64,000 nt of DNA from Pleomorphomonas sp. PLEO (GCF_041320595.1 NZ_CP166625.1:3532001-3596000); one strand, 5' to 3'; shown: positions 37,019 to 46,564, numbered from the stretch's first letter. The notes: a model not told the origin generated them from the sequence alone. Translations and numbers: made by a program.

Positions 37019-37705
37019 ATGCCGCATCGTGCCCGCTACGCCCTTTACTATGCCCCGCCGATTGACCATCCGCTGACGCGTATTGCGTTGCGGTGGCTCG
37101 GTCGCGATGCCTTCGGCGGCCGGGTGCCGGCACGGACGCTGCCGCCGGCCTGGGAGCCGTTGGTCACCGATCCTCGCCGCTACGGCTTCCATGCCACGTT
37201 GAAGCCACCGATGCGCCTCAGGCCGGAATTCCACTCATGGGATCTGCAGTCCGCCGCCAGCGATTTTGCCAGCAAGCAGCCGCCGCTCGATATTGGACTC
37301 CTCAAGGTGGCGCGCATCGGCAGCTTTTTTGCCCTGGTTCCCGAGGAGCCTCCGGTCGCGCTACGGACGCTTGCCGACGCGGTGGTGGCCGAGTTCGACC
37401 GATTCCGTGCTCCGATGGGAGCTGAGGAATTTGCCCGCCGAAACGGGTCGAACCTCAATGCCGTCGAGGTCGAGAATCTCAAGGCGTGGGGCTATCCTTA
37501 CGTCTTCGAGCGGTTCCGCTTTCATATGTCACTGACCGGTCCGGTGCCGGAAGAGCTGCGAACCGCGGTGGGCGATCATCTTTCGGCACTGTTTGCCGAT
37601 AGCCTGCTGCAGCCGGTCATGCTCGATGCGCTGACTATCTTCATGGAAGAAGTCCCACAGGCCGACTTTGTAGCCTTATCCCGCGCCGAGTTTGGCGGCA
37701 CGTAG
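37019..37705 (+). CDS. DUF1045 phn-operon protein with 2H phosphoesterase motifs
   Basis: 228 residues from ATG 37019. N-terminal RYALYYAPPIDHPLTRIALR and WLGRDAFGG are typical of the DUF1045 phosphonate-operon family. Two H-x-(S/T) motifs are visible: HAT in YGFHATLKPP (about residue 60) and HMS in RFHMSLTGPV (about residue 165), the catalytic arrangement of 2H phosphoesterases. The locus lacks phnP, the cyclic ribose phosphate phosphodiesterase, so this protein is a candidate to open that cyclic ester. Family placement is from motifs; the activity is inferred. Confidence 0.85.
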   Translation: MPHRARYALYYAPPIDHPLTRIALRWLGRDAFGGRVPARTLPPAWEPLVTDPRRYGFHATLKPPMRLRPEFHSWDLQSAASDFASKQPPLDIGLLKVARIGSFFALVPEEPPVALRTLADAVVAEFDRFRAPMGAEEFARRNGSNLNAVEVENLKAWGYPYVFERFRFHMSLTGPVPEELRTAVGDHLSALFADSLLQPVMLDALTIFMEEVPQADFVALSRAEFGGT

Positions 37706-37871
37706 ACGCCATCATTCATTATAGGCTCGACAGAGAGGGATCGATCAGGTTGGGCAATCTTGCGACCTCCCTAGTCTCTATCTGCCAAAATTGAACGTAC
37801 GATTTGGTGGAAGGCCGGCCGAATCGTCAGTCGTGAGGATCGCTACGGCAAACCAGTCCGGACCTCGATTG

Positions 37872-38348
37872 CTAAACGAGCACACCACCGACAAGGCAGG
37901 TTGCGGCGATCACGGCGGCAGCGGCACGGATGGAATTCCAGAACGTCCAATCGCTCAGAAAATCCGCCCAAATTAAGTGTGCCTCTGGACTCTCCGGCGG
38001 CAACGAAGCCAGAACCTCGTTCATGGGAACATTAAGGGCGACCGTTACCCCAAACGTTCCAATGATATAGAATATCGCCCCGACGATCATGAGAAACGGG
38101 CGCGGATGTCCGATCCCCAAGACCGCGATAACCAAAACAATGCTGATGAGCGCAGTACCTAGGAATATCGCGAGAAAGACGGGATTCTGCACAGTCACGT
38201 TGATGGTCTGAATTGTCGCGATGCCGGACGTTGCTGGCTGTTGCGCAACAGCCGGCATGACGAAATTCGAGAAGGCGAAGAAGATTCCCCCCATGATCGC
38301 CGCGCCGAGTGCCGCAGTGAACAACAACAGATTAAGCCAACTGTTCAT
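37872..38348 (-). CDS. DUF1772 / anthrone oxygenase-like membrane protein
   Basis: 158 residues, four predicted membrane segments (LLLFTAALGAAIMGGIFFAF, FLAIFLGTALISIVLVIAVL, FLMIVGAIFYIIGTFGVTVA and the C-terminal AAAAVIAATCLVGGVLV). It keeps the DUF1772 features NVPMNE and WADFLSDWTFWNSIRAAAA. Members include fungal anthrone oxygenases; bacterial function is not established. Follows the NmrA-like gene by 3 bases on the minus strand, so the two form a pair under the divergent TetR gene. Confidence 0.82.
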   Translation of the reverse strand: MNSWLNLLLFTAALGAAIMGGIFFAFSNFVMPAVAQQPATSGIATIQTINVTVQNPVFLAIFLGTALISIVLVIAVLGIGHPRPFLMIVGAIFYIIGTFGVTVALNVPMNEVLASLPPESPEAHLIWADFLSDWTFWNSIRAAAAVIAATCLVGGVLV

Positions 38349-38351
38349 GGG

Positions 38352-39164
38352 TTAGCTCCAAGCTCCTCGGGTCGCTGCGGATTCGGCATAGTCGACAAAG
38401 TCGCGTGGCGGCCGCCCCAAGGCGCGCTCGACTCCGTCACTCAGCGATGAGTTGCGACCATCGAGCACAATTGTGAAGAGTTCTTCCAAAAGGTCCGCAA
38501 CATCGCCGGGGACTCCTCCGTCATTCAGCGCCTTGATAAAGGCCTCTGCAGTAACAGTTCTGAATCTTATCTCGCGATGGGCCGCCTTGCTGATGATTCC
38601 CACCACTTCCGAAAAGGTGAGAAGACGAGGCCCCGTCACCTCGTAGAGCTTGCCAATGTGGCGAGGGTCGCCGAGAGCCGCCGCGACAACGTCGGCGATA
38701 TCGTCGGCGTCGATAAAAGGCTCTCGGACCACGCTGACTGGCAAAGCAACTTCTCCGCCCAGTATCATTGGCGCGAGTTGGCCCTCGTCAAAATTCTGGT
38801 TGAACCAACTGGCTCGTACGATTGTCCAGTCGGCGCCAGATGCGATGAGCCGCCGCTCACTCTCTTCGGCCTCTGGTTCGCCGCGCCCGGAAAGCAGAAC
38901 GAGACGTCTGACGCCAAGCGATACCGCCAAGGCTACGAACGCCCCTACAGTGTCAGCTGCGCCCTTCGCGGCCAGATCGGGATAATATGTGATGTAGATG
39001 GAGGCGGCGCCTTCGATGGCGTTGGCCCAAGTGTCGCGATCCCTCCAATCAAATCCGGTCGAACGCGAGGCGAACCTCACCGGCAGTCCACGTTCGGTCA
39101 GGCGTTTGCCGACCCGGACCCCAGTTTTGCCTTTGCCTCCCACCAGTAGAATAGGCTTTTGCAT
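38352..39164 (-). CDS. NmrA-like NAD(P)-binding reductase
   Basis: 270 residues. Rossmann start ILLVGGKGKTGVRVGKRL, then VRFASRSTGFDW, LVLLSGRGEPEAEESERRL, WTIVRASWFNQNFDEGQL and ADDIADVVAAAL: the atypical extended SDR/NmrA family that includes QorB-like quinone reductases. Divergent from a TetR gene and paired with the DUF1772 gene. A role in handling quinones or xenobiotics is plausible but not shown. Confidence 0.85.
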   Translation of the reverse strand: MQKPILLVGGKGKTGVRVGKRLTERGLPVRFASRSTGFDWRDRDTWANAIEGAASIYITYYPDLAAKGAADTVGAFVALAVSLGVRRLVLLSGRGEPEAEESERRLIASGADWTIVRASWFNQNFDEGQLAPMILGGEVALPVSVVREPFIDADDIADVVAAALGDPRHIGKLYEVTGPRLLTFSEVVGIISKAAHREIRFRTVTAEAFIKALNDGGVPGDVADLLEELFTIVLDGRNSSLSDGVERALGRPPRDFVDYAESAATRGAWS

Positions 39165-39184
39165 GACCGTGCGCCTCCCTTAAT

Positions 39185-39260
39185 GTGAATGATTCTCACG
39201 TTGCGTAATGTGATAAATCCTCATATTATTCCGGTCAAGCCTAAATATGAGGGTTTATCA
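39185..39260. promoter_or_regulatory. Putative TetR operator cluster
   Basis: TGATAAATCCTCATATT (39211-39227) and AATATGAGGGTTTATCA (39244-39260) form a 17-bp inverted repeat with one mismatch. A related box TGTGAATGATTCTCAC starts at 39185, matching TGTGATAAATCCTCAT at 39209 in TGTGA-N6-CTCA. The sites cover both divergent promoters. Confidence 0.72.
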
Positions 39261-39263
39261 TAT

Positions 39264-39902
39264 ATGACTGATAGTCATCACAAGGAAGCGACCTCGCAGA
39301 CCGTTGCGCGTCGCACACCGCAGCAGGTGCGTAGTCGTGAACGCATGGAGCGTATTCTGGCAGCGGCCAAGACACTAATTGCGCGCGACGGTAGTGATGC
39401 GATGAAGATGGGAGAACTGGCCGAACAGGCGGGTGTCTCGATTGGCTCGCTCTATCAGTATTTTCCGGACAAAGGGGCCATCGTTCGTACTTTGGCCGAG
39501 CGGTACAACTTGGAAGGCCGCGCTTGCATCCGAGAAGCCCTAGAAGAGGTAAAGGATACCGATAGTCTTGCTCGCGCCTTTCGCAGCTTGATCGACATGT
39601 ATTACGGGTTGTTCCTCGCCGAACCCGTCATGCGCGATATCTGGTCAGGTACACAGGCAGATAAGGCGCTTCTGGATATCGACCTTGCCGACAGCCGTGA
39701 GAACGGCGCTGTTCTTGCGCGTGTGCTGCAACGCCTTCACCCGAATGCGGATTCCACCGAGCTTCTCACCACGGCCACCTTGCTCATGCACCTTGGCACC
39801 GCAACGATGCGGCTGGCTATCGGGGTGGAACGAAGCGAGGGCGATGGTCTGGTCGAGGCCTATGTTCGCATCGCTTTGCGAGACCTGCAGGCGATAACGT
39901 GA
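39264..39902 (+). CDS. TetR/AcrR-family regulator
   Basis: 212 residues from ATG 39264; the start further upstream would run through the operator. HTH at residues 20-65: RSRERMERILAAAKTLIARDG, MKMGELAEQAGVSIGSLYQYFPDKGAIV. The C-terminal ligand domain resembles TetR_C of fatty-acid/aromatic-responsive regulators. The divergent operator suggests it represses the NmrA-like/DUF1772 pair and itself. Confidence 0.88.
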   Translation: MTDSHHKEATSQTVARRTPQQVRSRERMERILAAAKTLIARDGSDAMKMGELAEQAGVSIGSLYQYFPDKGAIVRTLAERYNLEGRACIREALEEVKDTDSLARAFRSLIDMYYGLFLAEPVMRDIWSGTQADKALLDIDLADSRENGAVLARVLQRLHPNADSTELLTTATLLMHLGTATMRLAIGVERSEGDGLVEAYVRIALRDLQAIT

Positions 39903-40026
39903 GCCTGTCTGACGTTCGCAGCGGCATCCGCATAACACCAGAAATCGCGAAGGTCCGGGAGGCACGCTCTACGAGAGTAAGGCAATGCCGCCTGTCAGCT
40001 GCAAGCCCATAGGTTAACAAGGGTAG

Positions 40027-40120
40027 TGGCGGAGCCGGAGGGATTCGAACCCTCGGTACAAGTTTAAGCTCGTACGCCGGTTTAGCAAACCAGTGCCTTC
40101 AGCCTCTCGGCCACAGCTCC
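40027..40120 (-). tRNA. tRNA-Ser (GCT)
   Basis: Class II tRNA on the minus strand. Acceptor GGAGCTG at 40120-40114 pairs with CGGCTCC; D-arm GCCGAGAGGCTGAAGGC; anticodon loop TTGCTAA reading GCT; long variable arm; T-arm GAGGGTTCGAATCCCTC; discriminator G and an encoded CCA (40029-40027). Confidence 0.95.
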
Positions 40121-40246
40121 GTTGCGAGTTGTCTAGAGATTCTGAGGCACTGGGTCAAGCCCCAGCGACGTCGATCCTGTAGATGCCCCACGCGATATGT
40201 CCTGCTTCCCATGAGCGGCCGCAGCCCGCTTGGGGACAAGAAACAA

Positions 40247-40275
40247 GCGGCGGAAATCGCAAGGGTTTCCGCCGC
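40247..40275 (-). terminator. Terminator after the aldo/keto reductase gene
   Basis: Perfect 10-bp stem GCGGCGGAAA (40247-40256) / TTTCCGCCGC (40266-40275), 9-base loop. On the minus strand the stem is followed by TTGTTTCTTG. Confidence 0.75.
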
Positions 40276-40299
40276 AAGAAAGGATATTTCCGCCGCCGC

Positions 40300-41286
40300 T
40301 CACCAGCGCTGGTGGACGTGCGGGGCAACCAGCCTGGCGTAGATTTCGCGCGTCGCGGCCATCACGTCTGCCGGGATGGCTGGAAGATCGGAGGCAGCGG
40401 CATTGCCGCGCGCTTGTTCCGCGTTACGGGCGCCGGGGATCACGACGCTGACGGCGTCGGCCATCAGAATCCAGCGCAGCGCAAAGGCGGCCATGCTCTG
40501 GCCAACGGGTACCAGTTGGCGAATCTCCTCGACCGCCTGCAGGCCAACCTCGAAAGGCACGCCGCCGAAGGTCTCGCCGACATCGAAGGCTTCGCCATGA
40601 CGGTTGAACAGGCGATGGTCATCGGCGGCGAATTTCGTTTCCGCCGTGATCTTGCCCGAGAGCAGACCTGAAGCAAGCGGCACTCGCACGATCACGGCGA
40701 CGCCACGCTTCCTAGCTTCCTCGAAGAACAACCGATCCGGCCGCTGACGGAAAATGTTGTAAATGATCTGGATGGAAACAACGCCCGGATACTCGATCGC
40801 CTTCAACGCCTCTTCGACCTTTTCGACCGAAACGCCGTAATTGCGGATCTTGCCCTTGGCCTTGATCGCCTCGAGCCCCACGAACAGGGCAGGGGTGTAC
40901 AGTACTTCTGTCGGCGGGCAGTGGAGCTGAACGAGATCCAGCGTTTCGACGCCGAGATTGGCGAGGCTGCGGTCGATGAAGGCTTCGATGTTTTCCGGGG
41001 TATAGCCGGCGGCAACGTGTGGGTTGAGGCGGCGGCCAGCCTTTGTGGCGACATAGGGCCGTTTGCCTGTCCACTCCTTCAGTACCGAGGCAATGATTCG
41101 CTCGGATCGGCCATCGCCGTAGACATCGGCAGTGTCGATGAAGGTGACGCCCGCTTCGAGCGCCGCCTCAAGGGCGGCTCTGCCGTCAGCCTCGGTTACT
41201 TCCCCCCAAGCGCCGCCGATTTGCCAGGCGCCGAAGCCGATATCCGAGACCTCGACCGGCAGACGGCCGAATTTGCGATACAGCAT
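40300..41286 (-). CDS. Aldo/keto reductase
   Basis: 328 residues, (beta/alpha)8 NADPH-dependent reductase. Catalytic tetrad visible: Asp in FIDTADVYG, Tyr in the same block, Lys in VATKAGRR and His in DLVQLHCPP. NADP-binding SVVIPGARNAEQ is near the C terminus. The family reduces sugar aldehydes and ketones. Located just downstream of araA/araD on the same strand but separated from araA by a terminator, so probably its own unit. Confidence 0.9.
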   Translation of the reverse strand: MLYRKFGRLPVEVSDIGFGAWQIGGAWGEVTEADGRAALEAALEAGVTFIDTADVYGDGRSERIIASVLKEWTGKRPYVATKAGRRLNPHVAAGYTPENIEAFIDRSLANLGVETLDLVQLHCPPTEVLYTPALFVGLEAIKAKGKIRNYGVSVEKVEEALKAIEYPGVVSIQIIYNIFRQRPDRLFFEEARKRGVAVIVRVPLASGLLSGKITAETKFAADDHRLFNRHGEAFDVGETFGGVPFEVGLQAVEEIRQLVPVGQSMAAFALRWILMADAVSVVIPGARNAEQARGNAAASDLPAIPADVMAATREIYARLVAPHVHQRW

Positions 41287-41431
41287 GACTTTTCTCCCAG
41301 AATAATTGGCCTTTCGGCTTTGATTTCGAGACGAGATTAATGCCGTTCAGGCGCGTCGGCGCAAATGGATTCTGGCGATGGGCGATATCGCTGGCGGAGA
41401 TCACCGTTCGGTCTGGGAGACTCAAACAAAA

Positions 41432-41451
41432 GGGCCGGCTTTCGCCGGCCC
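41432..41451 (-). terminator. Rho-independent terminator after araA
   Basis: Perfect 8-bp GC stem GGGCCGGC / GCCGGCCC with a 4-base loop (GAAA on the minus strand), followed on the minus strand by TTTTGTTTGAG. Ends the araD-araA unit. Confidence 0.88.
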
Positions 41452-41479
41452 AGTTCCGCTTGCTTGGGAGGAGCGGGTA

Positions 41480-42886
41480 TCAGACCTCGACGTACTGGAT
41501 GCCGACGAGATCGCAATAGGCCTTCCACTTGGCGCGGGTATCGCCGAGATGCAGGACTTGATGGTGCGTGCCGCCGTTCTTCAGCCAGCCATTGAGGCAT
41601 TCCCTCACGCCGGTGGCCGGCTTGAAGAAGAAGTAAGGCATCTCGACGGTGGGCAACTCCTCCGTGTCGAGGATATCGCCCTGCGACACGACAAGGCGGT
41701 ACTTGTCGGCACCGAGCGAGACGAGGCTGACCAGCGTGGCCGGGCCGGGCTCGCCCTGGAACAGGACGGTCGGCGGATTATCGAGGCCACCGATGCCGAG
41801 CGGACGGTCGATCAGGCGCGGCTTCTTGTCCTTGCGGGCGATCTTCCAGTTACCTTCGCCCATGTGGCTCTGCAGAGCCGCGTCGAGCTCGAAGTCCATG
41901 GCATACATTTCGGTGAACTGGGGATCAGCCTGCAGCGCGCGGGCAGCGACCATCAGCGAGGCGCAGTTGGTGTCGCCCTCGGCGGCGTAACCATAGCCGT
42001 CGGCCATCAGATTGGAGGCGGCCATCATATGCGTCTGCTTGAAACGACCGTCCAAGCCAATCTCGTTGAAGTAAAGCGAGAAAGCGTCGTATTCGCCGGC
42101 TTCGAGCACCTTGGTAAGGGCGACCTGGATCTTGGCGGCTTCCTCGAGCTGCGGCTGGGTCAGCTTCGGGTCCATGTCGAAGTTGGCTTTGCAGTAGGCG
42201 ATGACGGCCTGGATCTCCTGGGTGTTGACCTTGTCCATCTCGGCGGCCACGGGGCCCATGCCGATGTGATCGACCTGCGGGCCGATGACGCGCATGAAGG
42301 TGTGCGGGTCGGTCAGGATGTCGCCCATGCCGGGCATGCGACCGAAGACGGCGACCTTGGTCTGCTTCATGACGGCGACGGCGTGGGCGGCCGAGGCGAA
42401 CACTTCGAAGGCTTTAACGAACTCGCCATCCTTCCAGTCGCCCGACCAGACCGAGAACTGCTTGCCGACGTGGATCAGCGAATTCGCGGTATCCTGGGCG
42501 CCGTGGACACCCTGGTTATAGGTGAGGTCGGCCATGTCCCACGCCTTGGTGACGCGCGGTTCCGGCTGGATGTTGGCCAGGAACAGCGGCGTCGACACGT
42601 CGCGGAAGGCGTTGACGAGGCGGAGGCCCGGGCCGTAGGTCAGGTTGACGATCATGATGCCGTCGACTTCTTCGGCAGCGAAGATCTTCAGCACTTGCTC
42701 GATGTCTTCACGGCAGCGGGCGGCCTTCGGGAACAACACCTCGGCGACACCGGTCAGGCGGGCCGAAACCTCGCGGGCAAAGCCCTCCTGGCGCTTGGTG
42801 ATACCGGGCAGCGTGTTGTCGTAGAGTTCCTGCATGATGCCGAGGAAACCGATCTTCGGCTTCCGCGTGATGTCCTTGAGCGACAT
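41480..42886 (-). CDS. araA: L-arabinose isomerase-family protein
   Basis: 468 residues. The C-terminal metal-site pattern of AraA is recognisable: DGYGYAAEGDTNCASLM (Glu), ELDAALQSHMGEGNWKIA (His) and NGGTHHQVLHLGD (His). The N-terminal part (GFLGIMQELYDNTLPGI) matches the L-fucose/L-arabinose isomerase superfamily. It would turn L-arabinose into L-ribulose. No araB (ribulokinase) is next to it. It lies 63 bases after araD on the same strand. Confidence 0.82.
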   Translation of the reverse strand: MSLKDITRKPKIGFLGIMQELYDNTLPGITKRQEGFAREVSARLTGVAEVLFPKAARCREDIEQVLKIFAAEEVDGIMIVNLTYGPGLRLVNAFRDVSTPLFLANIQPEPRVTKAWDMADLTYNQGVHGAQDTANSLIHVGKQFSVWSGDWKDGEFVKAFEVFASAAHAVAVMKQTKVAVFGRMPGMGDILTDPHTFMRVIGPQVDHIGMGPVAAEMDKVNTQEIQAVIAYCKANFDMDPKLTQPQLEEAAKIQVALTKVLEAGEYDAFSLYFNEIGLDGRFKQTHMMAASNLMADGYGYAAEGDTNCASLMVAARALQADPQFTEMYAMDFELDAALQSHMGEGNWKIARKDKKPRLIDRPLGIGGLDNPPTVLFQGEPGPATLVSLVSLGADKYRLVVSQGDILDTEELPTVEMPYFFFKPATGVRECLNGWLKNGGTHHQVLHLGDTRAKWKAYCDLVGIQYVEV

Positions 42887-42949
42887 TTCCTTGCCTCCTA
42901 GAAAATTGTTGTCCTTGCCGTAGTCCGCTGCCCGATATCCGAGAGGGGA

Positions 42950-43651
42950 TCAGGCTTTTTTCTGGCCGTACCACGCCCCAGGGCCGTGCTTGCGCTGATA
43001 GTGGTATTCAGAAACGTATTCCTCGACGGGAGCCGCATTGGGAGCCAGCATCACGGTTGTTGTGGCGATGCGGGCGATCTCCTCGAGAAACACGGCGTTG
43101 AGAACTGAATCAGCGGCATTTTTGCCCCAGGTGAAGGGACCATGTCCGGCCACCAGCACCATCGGCTTGGCGAGCGGATTCTCATTGCCGAGACGCCGAA
43201 CGATGGCTTCGCCGGTGTTGGCTTCGTAGTCCGAAGCAACTTCCTCGGCGGTGAGGGGAGCCGTCATCGGCACGGGGCCGTGGCAGTAGTCGGCATGCGT
43301 GGTGCCGAAGCAGGGGATTTCCTTGCGCGCTTGCGCCCAGGCAACGGCATAGGCAGAGTGCGTATGGGTGACGCCGCCGATGGTCGGGAAGGCGCGATAG
43401 AGAACCAGATGCGTCTTGGTGTCGGTGGAGGGATTGAGATCGCCCTCGAGCACCTTGCCATCGGCAAGGTTCACCACCACCAGCTTGTCCGGCGTTAGCT
43501 TGTCATAGGAGACGCCCGACGGCTTGATGACGATGTAGCCCTTTTCGCGATCGATACCCGAGACGTTACCCCAGGTGTGGACGACGATCTTGCGGCGGTC
43601 GAGCTCTAGGTTGGCCTCGCAGACCTGTTCGCGGAGTTCCTTGAGTTTCAT
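42950..43651 (-). CDS. araD: L-ribulose-5-phosphate 4-epimerase
   Basis: 233 residues, class II aldolase fold. Zinc ligands in THTHSAYAVAWAQ and the distal VLVAGHGPFTWGK; substrate loop HTWGNVSGIDREKGYIVIKP, CFGTTHADYCHGPVPMT and C-terminal SEYHYQRKHGPGAWYGQ. Interconverts L-ribulose-5-P and D-xylulose-5-P. Besides L-arabinose it could complete the ulaE/lyxK route encoded 40 kb away. The ulaF/sgbE name would be equally valid by sequence class. Confidence 0.92.
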   Translation of the reverse strand: MKLKELREQVCEANLELDRRKIVVHTWGNVSGIDREKGYIVIKPSGVSYDKLTPDKLVVVNLADGKVLEGDLNPSTDTKTHLVLYRAFPTIGGVTHTHSAYAVAWAQARKEIPCFGTTHADYCHGPVPMTAPLTAEEVASDYEANTGEAIVRRLGNENPLAKPMVLVAGHGPFTWGKNAADSVLNAVFLEEIARIATTTVMLAPNAAPVEEYVSEYHYQRKHGPGAWYGQKKA

Positions 43652-44210
43652 TGATGGCTGCCTTCAGCATGAGTCTGTCTTTTGGCCGCGCGTATTGAAG
43701 CGGCCAGCAGGCTAAATAACCCAACGACGGGCGTCGGTCTCGACATAAGCGCCGCGCTTTAGGCGATGCTCAGACATTTTCCGGGAGATCGCAGCGGCTT
43801 TGGGGTTCGGCCGATATTCGGCGAGAACGCCTCTCGGGCGCTGTCGGGCCTGAAATCAAGACCGATCATAGGCCGGTCGCCATTTGCCATCTGCCCCTCC
43901 CAGGGGAACTCTGTCTTGGTTGACGTATCCGTTCAGCTGCTATGCCTTTCGGATCGCCTTTTTTGTTTTCCATCGAACCTAGATCCGCCACACGAAGTCG
44001 GAAAACACGCCCGTTGGCGCATCAAGACCAAGCAGTGCGGTTTTGCCTAAGCTCTAGCTGCGATGCGGACGAATTTCGCTTATGACGCGAAATGGCCAGC
44101 CTCTTCCTCCGTGTCGGCAATTGAATCCAAGCCGCTGTTATTGCTCATTTTGATTGTGAGGATTATAGTGCGCCCCATCCGCTTCCCAAAGGGCTAATCC
44201 AGCTTTTTAC
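43652..44210. promoter_or_regulatory. Divergent region araD / AraC
   Basis: 559 bases without a convincing gene. A perfect 7-bp inverted repeat ATTTCGC (44073-44079) / GCGAAAT (44087-44093) lies about 120 bases before the AraC start. A T-rich tract occurs near 43955-43970. Weak reading frames here lack ribosome sites and family features. Confidence 0.5.
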
Positions 44211-45167
44211 ATGGACGATACTGCCACCCCCCTTTCCGCTCCGGCCCAAGTCGAAAGCGTCATTCGCCGTTTGTCTCTCTTGCAAACGGAAGGTGAGACG
44301 ACGGCTGACCCGTTTGTCGCCCCGCTCTTTCCCGGCTTCCATTTCGATACGCGCCTTGTCGCCGGTATTACGCCGATCGAACGCGGAGGCCCGCTGGACT
44401 TCCGTATCGAACGCCCGGATGGCATGCGCGGCTGGATTATCAACCTGACCGTCAAGGGGAGCGGCGAAGTTTTCGATGGCGAGAACCGCTTTACGGTCGA
44501 GCCGGGTGATCTTGTGCTTTTTCCTCCGGGGGCCATCCATGACTATGGACGCGCGCCAGGGGCGTCGGAGTGGTGGCACCGCTGGATCTATTTCCAGCCG
44601 CGCGCTTTCTGGAGCGGCTGGTTATCCTGGCGCGGCGTGCACGGAGCGTTCTTTGTGCAGCGGGTCGAGGACAAGTCGCTGGTGGCAACGCTGGAAACGC
44701 TGTTCGGCGAAGTGGCGAGCTGGTCGGCCAACACCGATCTGCTTTCCATGGAGCTCGCCATGAATCTCCTTGAAAGAGTCATCCTGCTCTGTGCGAAGAA
44801 TGACCGGGCGACAGCGCCGCCGGGGCACTTCGACCAGCGGCTGCTGATGGCCTGCAAGTTCGTCACCGATAACTTGCATCGCCCACTTTCCGTGGCCGAA
44901 ATCGCCCAGGCAGTGTGCCTTTCACCGTCGCGTCTTGCGCACCTGTTCACCCAGACGCTTGGCCGATCGATCCTGAAGTGGCGTGAGGAGCAGGTGATCC
45001 AGTTCGCCTGTCATCTGCTCTTGGTGACGCCAAGCCCGGTGAAGCAGATTGCCGCCCAGGTCGGCTATGAGGACCCGCTCTATTTCAGTCGCGTCTTCCG
45101 CCGTTATACCGGGTGCAGTCCAAAGGCCTTTCGAGCCGAACATGGACGTACGCAGGGGCTGCTTTAA
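44211..45167 (+). CDS. AraC-family regulator (arabinose type)
   Basis: 318 residues. N-terminal cupin-like sensor (FDGENRFTVEPGDLVLFPPGAIHDYG), then the HTH pair: LHRPLSVAEIAQAVCLSPSRLAHLFTQ and VKQIAAQVGYEDPLYFSRVFRRYTGCSPKAFR, the standard AraC signature. Divergent from araD-araA and upstream of galK-galT. It probably controls one or both and possibly the ytf transporter. Its ligand is not known. Confidence 0.9.
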   Translation: MDDTATPLSAPAQVESVIRRLSLLQTEGETTADPFVAPLFPGFHFDTRLVAGITPIERGGPLDFRIERPDGMRGWIINLTVKGSGEVFDGENRFTVEPGDLVLFPPGAIHDYGRAPGASEWWHRWIYFQPRAFWSGWLSWRGVHGAFFVQRVEDKSLVATLETLFGEVASWSANTDLLSMELAMNLLERVILLCAKNDRATAPPGHFDQRLLMACKFVTDNLHRPLSVAEIAQAVCLSPSRLAHLFTQTLGRSILKWREEQVIQFACHLLLVTPSPVKQIAAQVGYEDPLYFSRVFRRYTGCSPKAFRAEHGRTQGLL

Positions 45168-45406
45168 GTAAGAATCTATCCGTTCCGAGACTGGCTCTGC
45201 TCTCCTTGAGGGGGGCGGAAATCCGCTGTTATACGCAAAGGCGTGCAAGCACCGGGCGCTTGCCGGGTTGTTTTATGCTGTCTATAAGGGAGTGTCGCCT
45301 CGACGCGTGAGCCCGAAGCGGCGCGATTGCATTAGCGCATTCATCCATGCCGGCAGCCGTTTCCGAGGGGGTGCTGGCCATGACCCTCGGGAGGCGAAAA
45401 GCCAAC

Positions 45407-46564
45407 ATGTTTAGCGTCGACGAGCTCAAGGCGGGATTCAAGGATATCTACGGAAGCGAGCCGTTTCTCATCAGAGCGCCGGGACGCGTAAATCTGATCG
45501 GCGAGCACACCGACTATAACGACGGCTTCATCATGCCGGCGGCGCTCGAGTATGAAACTCGGGCTGCCGTAGCACCGCGCGCGGACAGAATCCTCCGTGT
45601 CCACTCGGCCAAAATTGGCGAGACTCGCGAGTTCGATCTGGACAATCCTGCTCCCCAGCCAAAGCGTGATTGGACCGATTATGTGTTCGGCGTGGCTGTC
45701 GCGCTGGCTGGCGCGGGCATGAGACTCAAAGGAGCCGACATTCTGGTCGCCTCATCTGTGCCCGTTGGCTCAGGTTTGTCCTCTTCAGCGGCGCTCGAGG
45801 TGTCGATCGGCTACAGCTTGCTCACCGTTGCCGGGCTGCCAATCGACAAAGTGGAACTCGCCAAACTCTGCCAGAAGGCCGAGAATGAGTTCGTCGGTAT
45901 GCGCTGCGGCATCATGGACCAGTTCATTTCCTGCAACGGCCAGCACGACCACGCGCTGATGATCGACTGCCGCAGTCTCGAAAAGCGGCCGGTGCCGATT
46001 GATCCGCGTGCCCGGATCGTCGTCGCCAATTCGATGGTTCATCATGAGCTGGCGTCCGGCGAGTATAACAAGCGCCGCGCCTCCTGCGAGGAAGCCGTTC
46101 ACCTTCTTGCGCCGGTGCTCGGCCCGATCAAGGCATTGCGCGACGTGACGCCGGCCGGACTGGAAGCCAACAAGGCTTTGCTTTCGGACGTCACCTATCG
46201 CCGTGCCCGGCATATCGTGACCGAGAACGAGCGGGTGGTCGAAGCCGCCGACGCGCTGGCCGCCGGTGATCTTGTCCGATGCGGCGCACTGATGAACCAG
46301 TCGCACAGCTCGATGCGCGATGATTACGAGATCTCGTGCGAGGAAGTCGATGTGCTGGTCGACATCGCCCAGAAACAGCCGGGCGTGTTCGGCTCCCGGA
46401 TGACCGGTGGCGGCTTCGGTGGCTGCACGGTCAGTCTCGTCGAAGCCGGCGCGGCTGATGCCTTCATGGAGAGCGTCAAGGTGGCCTATGAGAAGGCTAC
46501 CGGTCTCAAGTCGACTATTTTCGCTTGCTCGCCGCAGCAGGGCGTTGGTCCGCTTGCAGGCTGA
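45407..46564 (+). CDS. galK: Galactokinase
   Basis: 385 residues, GHMP kinase. Signature [19 protein letters not shown] at residues 22-40, ATP loop [27 protein letters not shown] and [16 protein letters not shown]. Phosphorylates galactose to galactose-1-P (Leloir pathway). ATG 45407 is used, with GGAGG 12 bases upstream; earlier in-frame starts add non-homologous residues. galT follows after 107 bases that include a short perfect stem (46613-46630). Confidence 0.94.
   Translation: MFSVDELKAGFKDIYGSEPFLIRAPGRVNLIGEHTDYNDGFIMPAALEYETRAAVAPRADRILRVHSAKIGETREFDLDNPAPQPKRDWTDYVFGVAVALAGAGMRLKGADILVASSVPVGSGLSSSAALEVSIGYSLLTVAGLPIDKVELAKLCQKAENEFVGMRCGIMDQFISCNGQHDHALMIDCRSLEKRPVPIDPRARIVVANSMVHHELASGEYNKRRASCEEAVHLLAPVLGPIKALRDVTPAGLEANKALLSDVTYRRARHIVTENERVVEAADALAAGDLVRCGALMNQSHSSMRDDYEISCEEVDVLVDIAQKQPGVFGSRMTGGGFGGCTVSLVEAGAADAFMESVKVAYEKATGLKSTIFACSPQQGVGPLAG

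Noticed and set aside
41378-42901. Plus-strand open frame of 507 codons
   Set aside because: Opposite araA, which has clear AraA active-site motifs.
43766-44050. 94-codon open frame upstream of the AraC gene
   Set aside because: No ribosome site, no family features, low-quality composition; more likely regulatory DNA.
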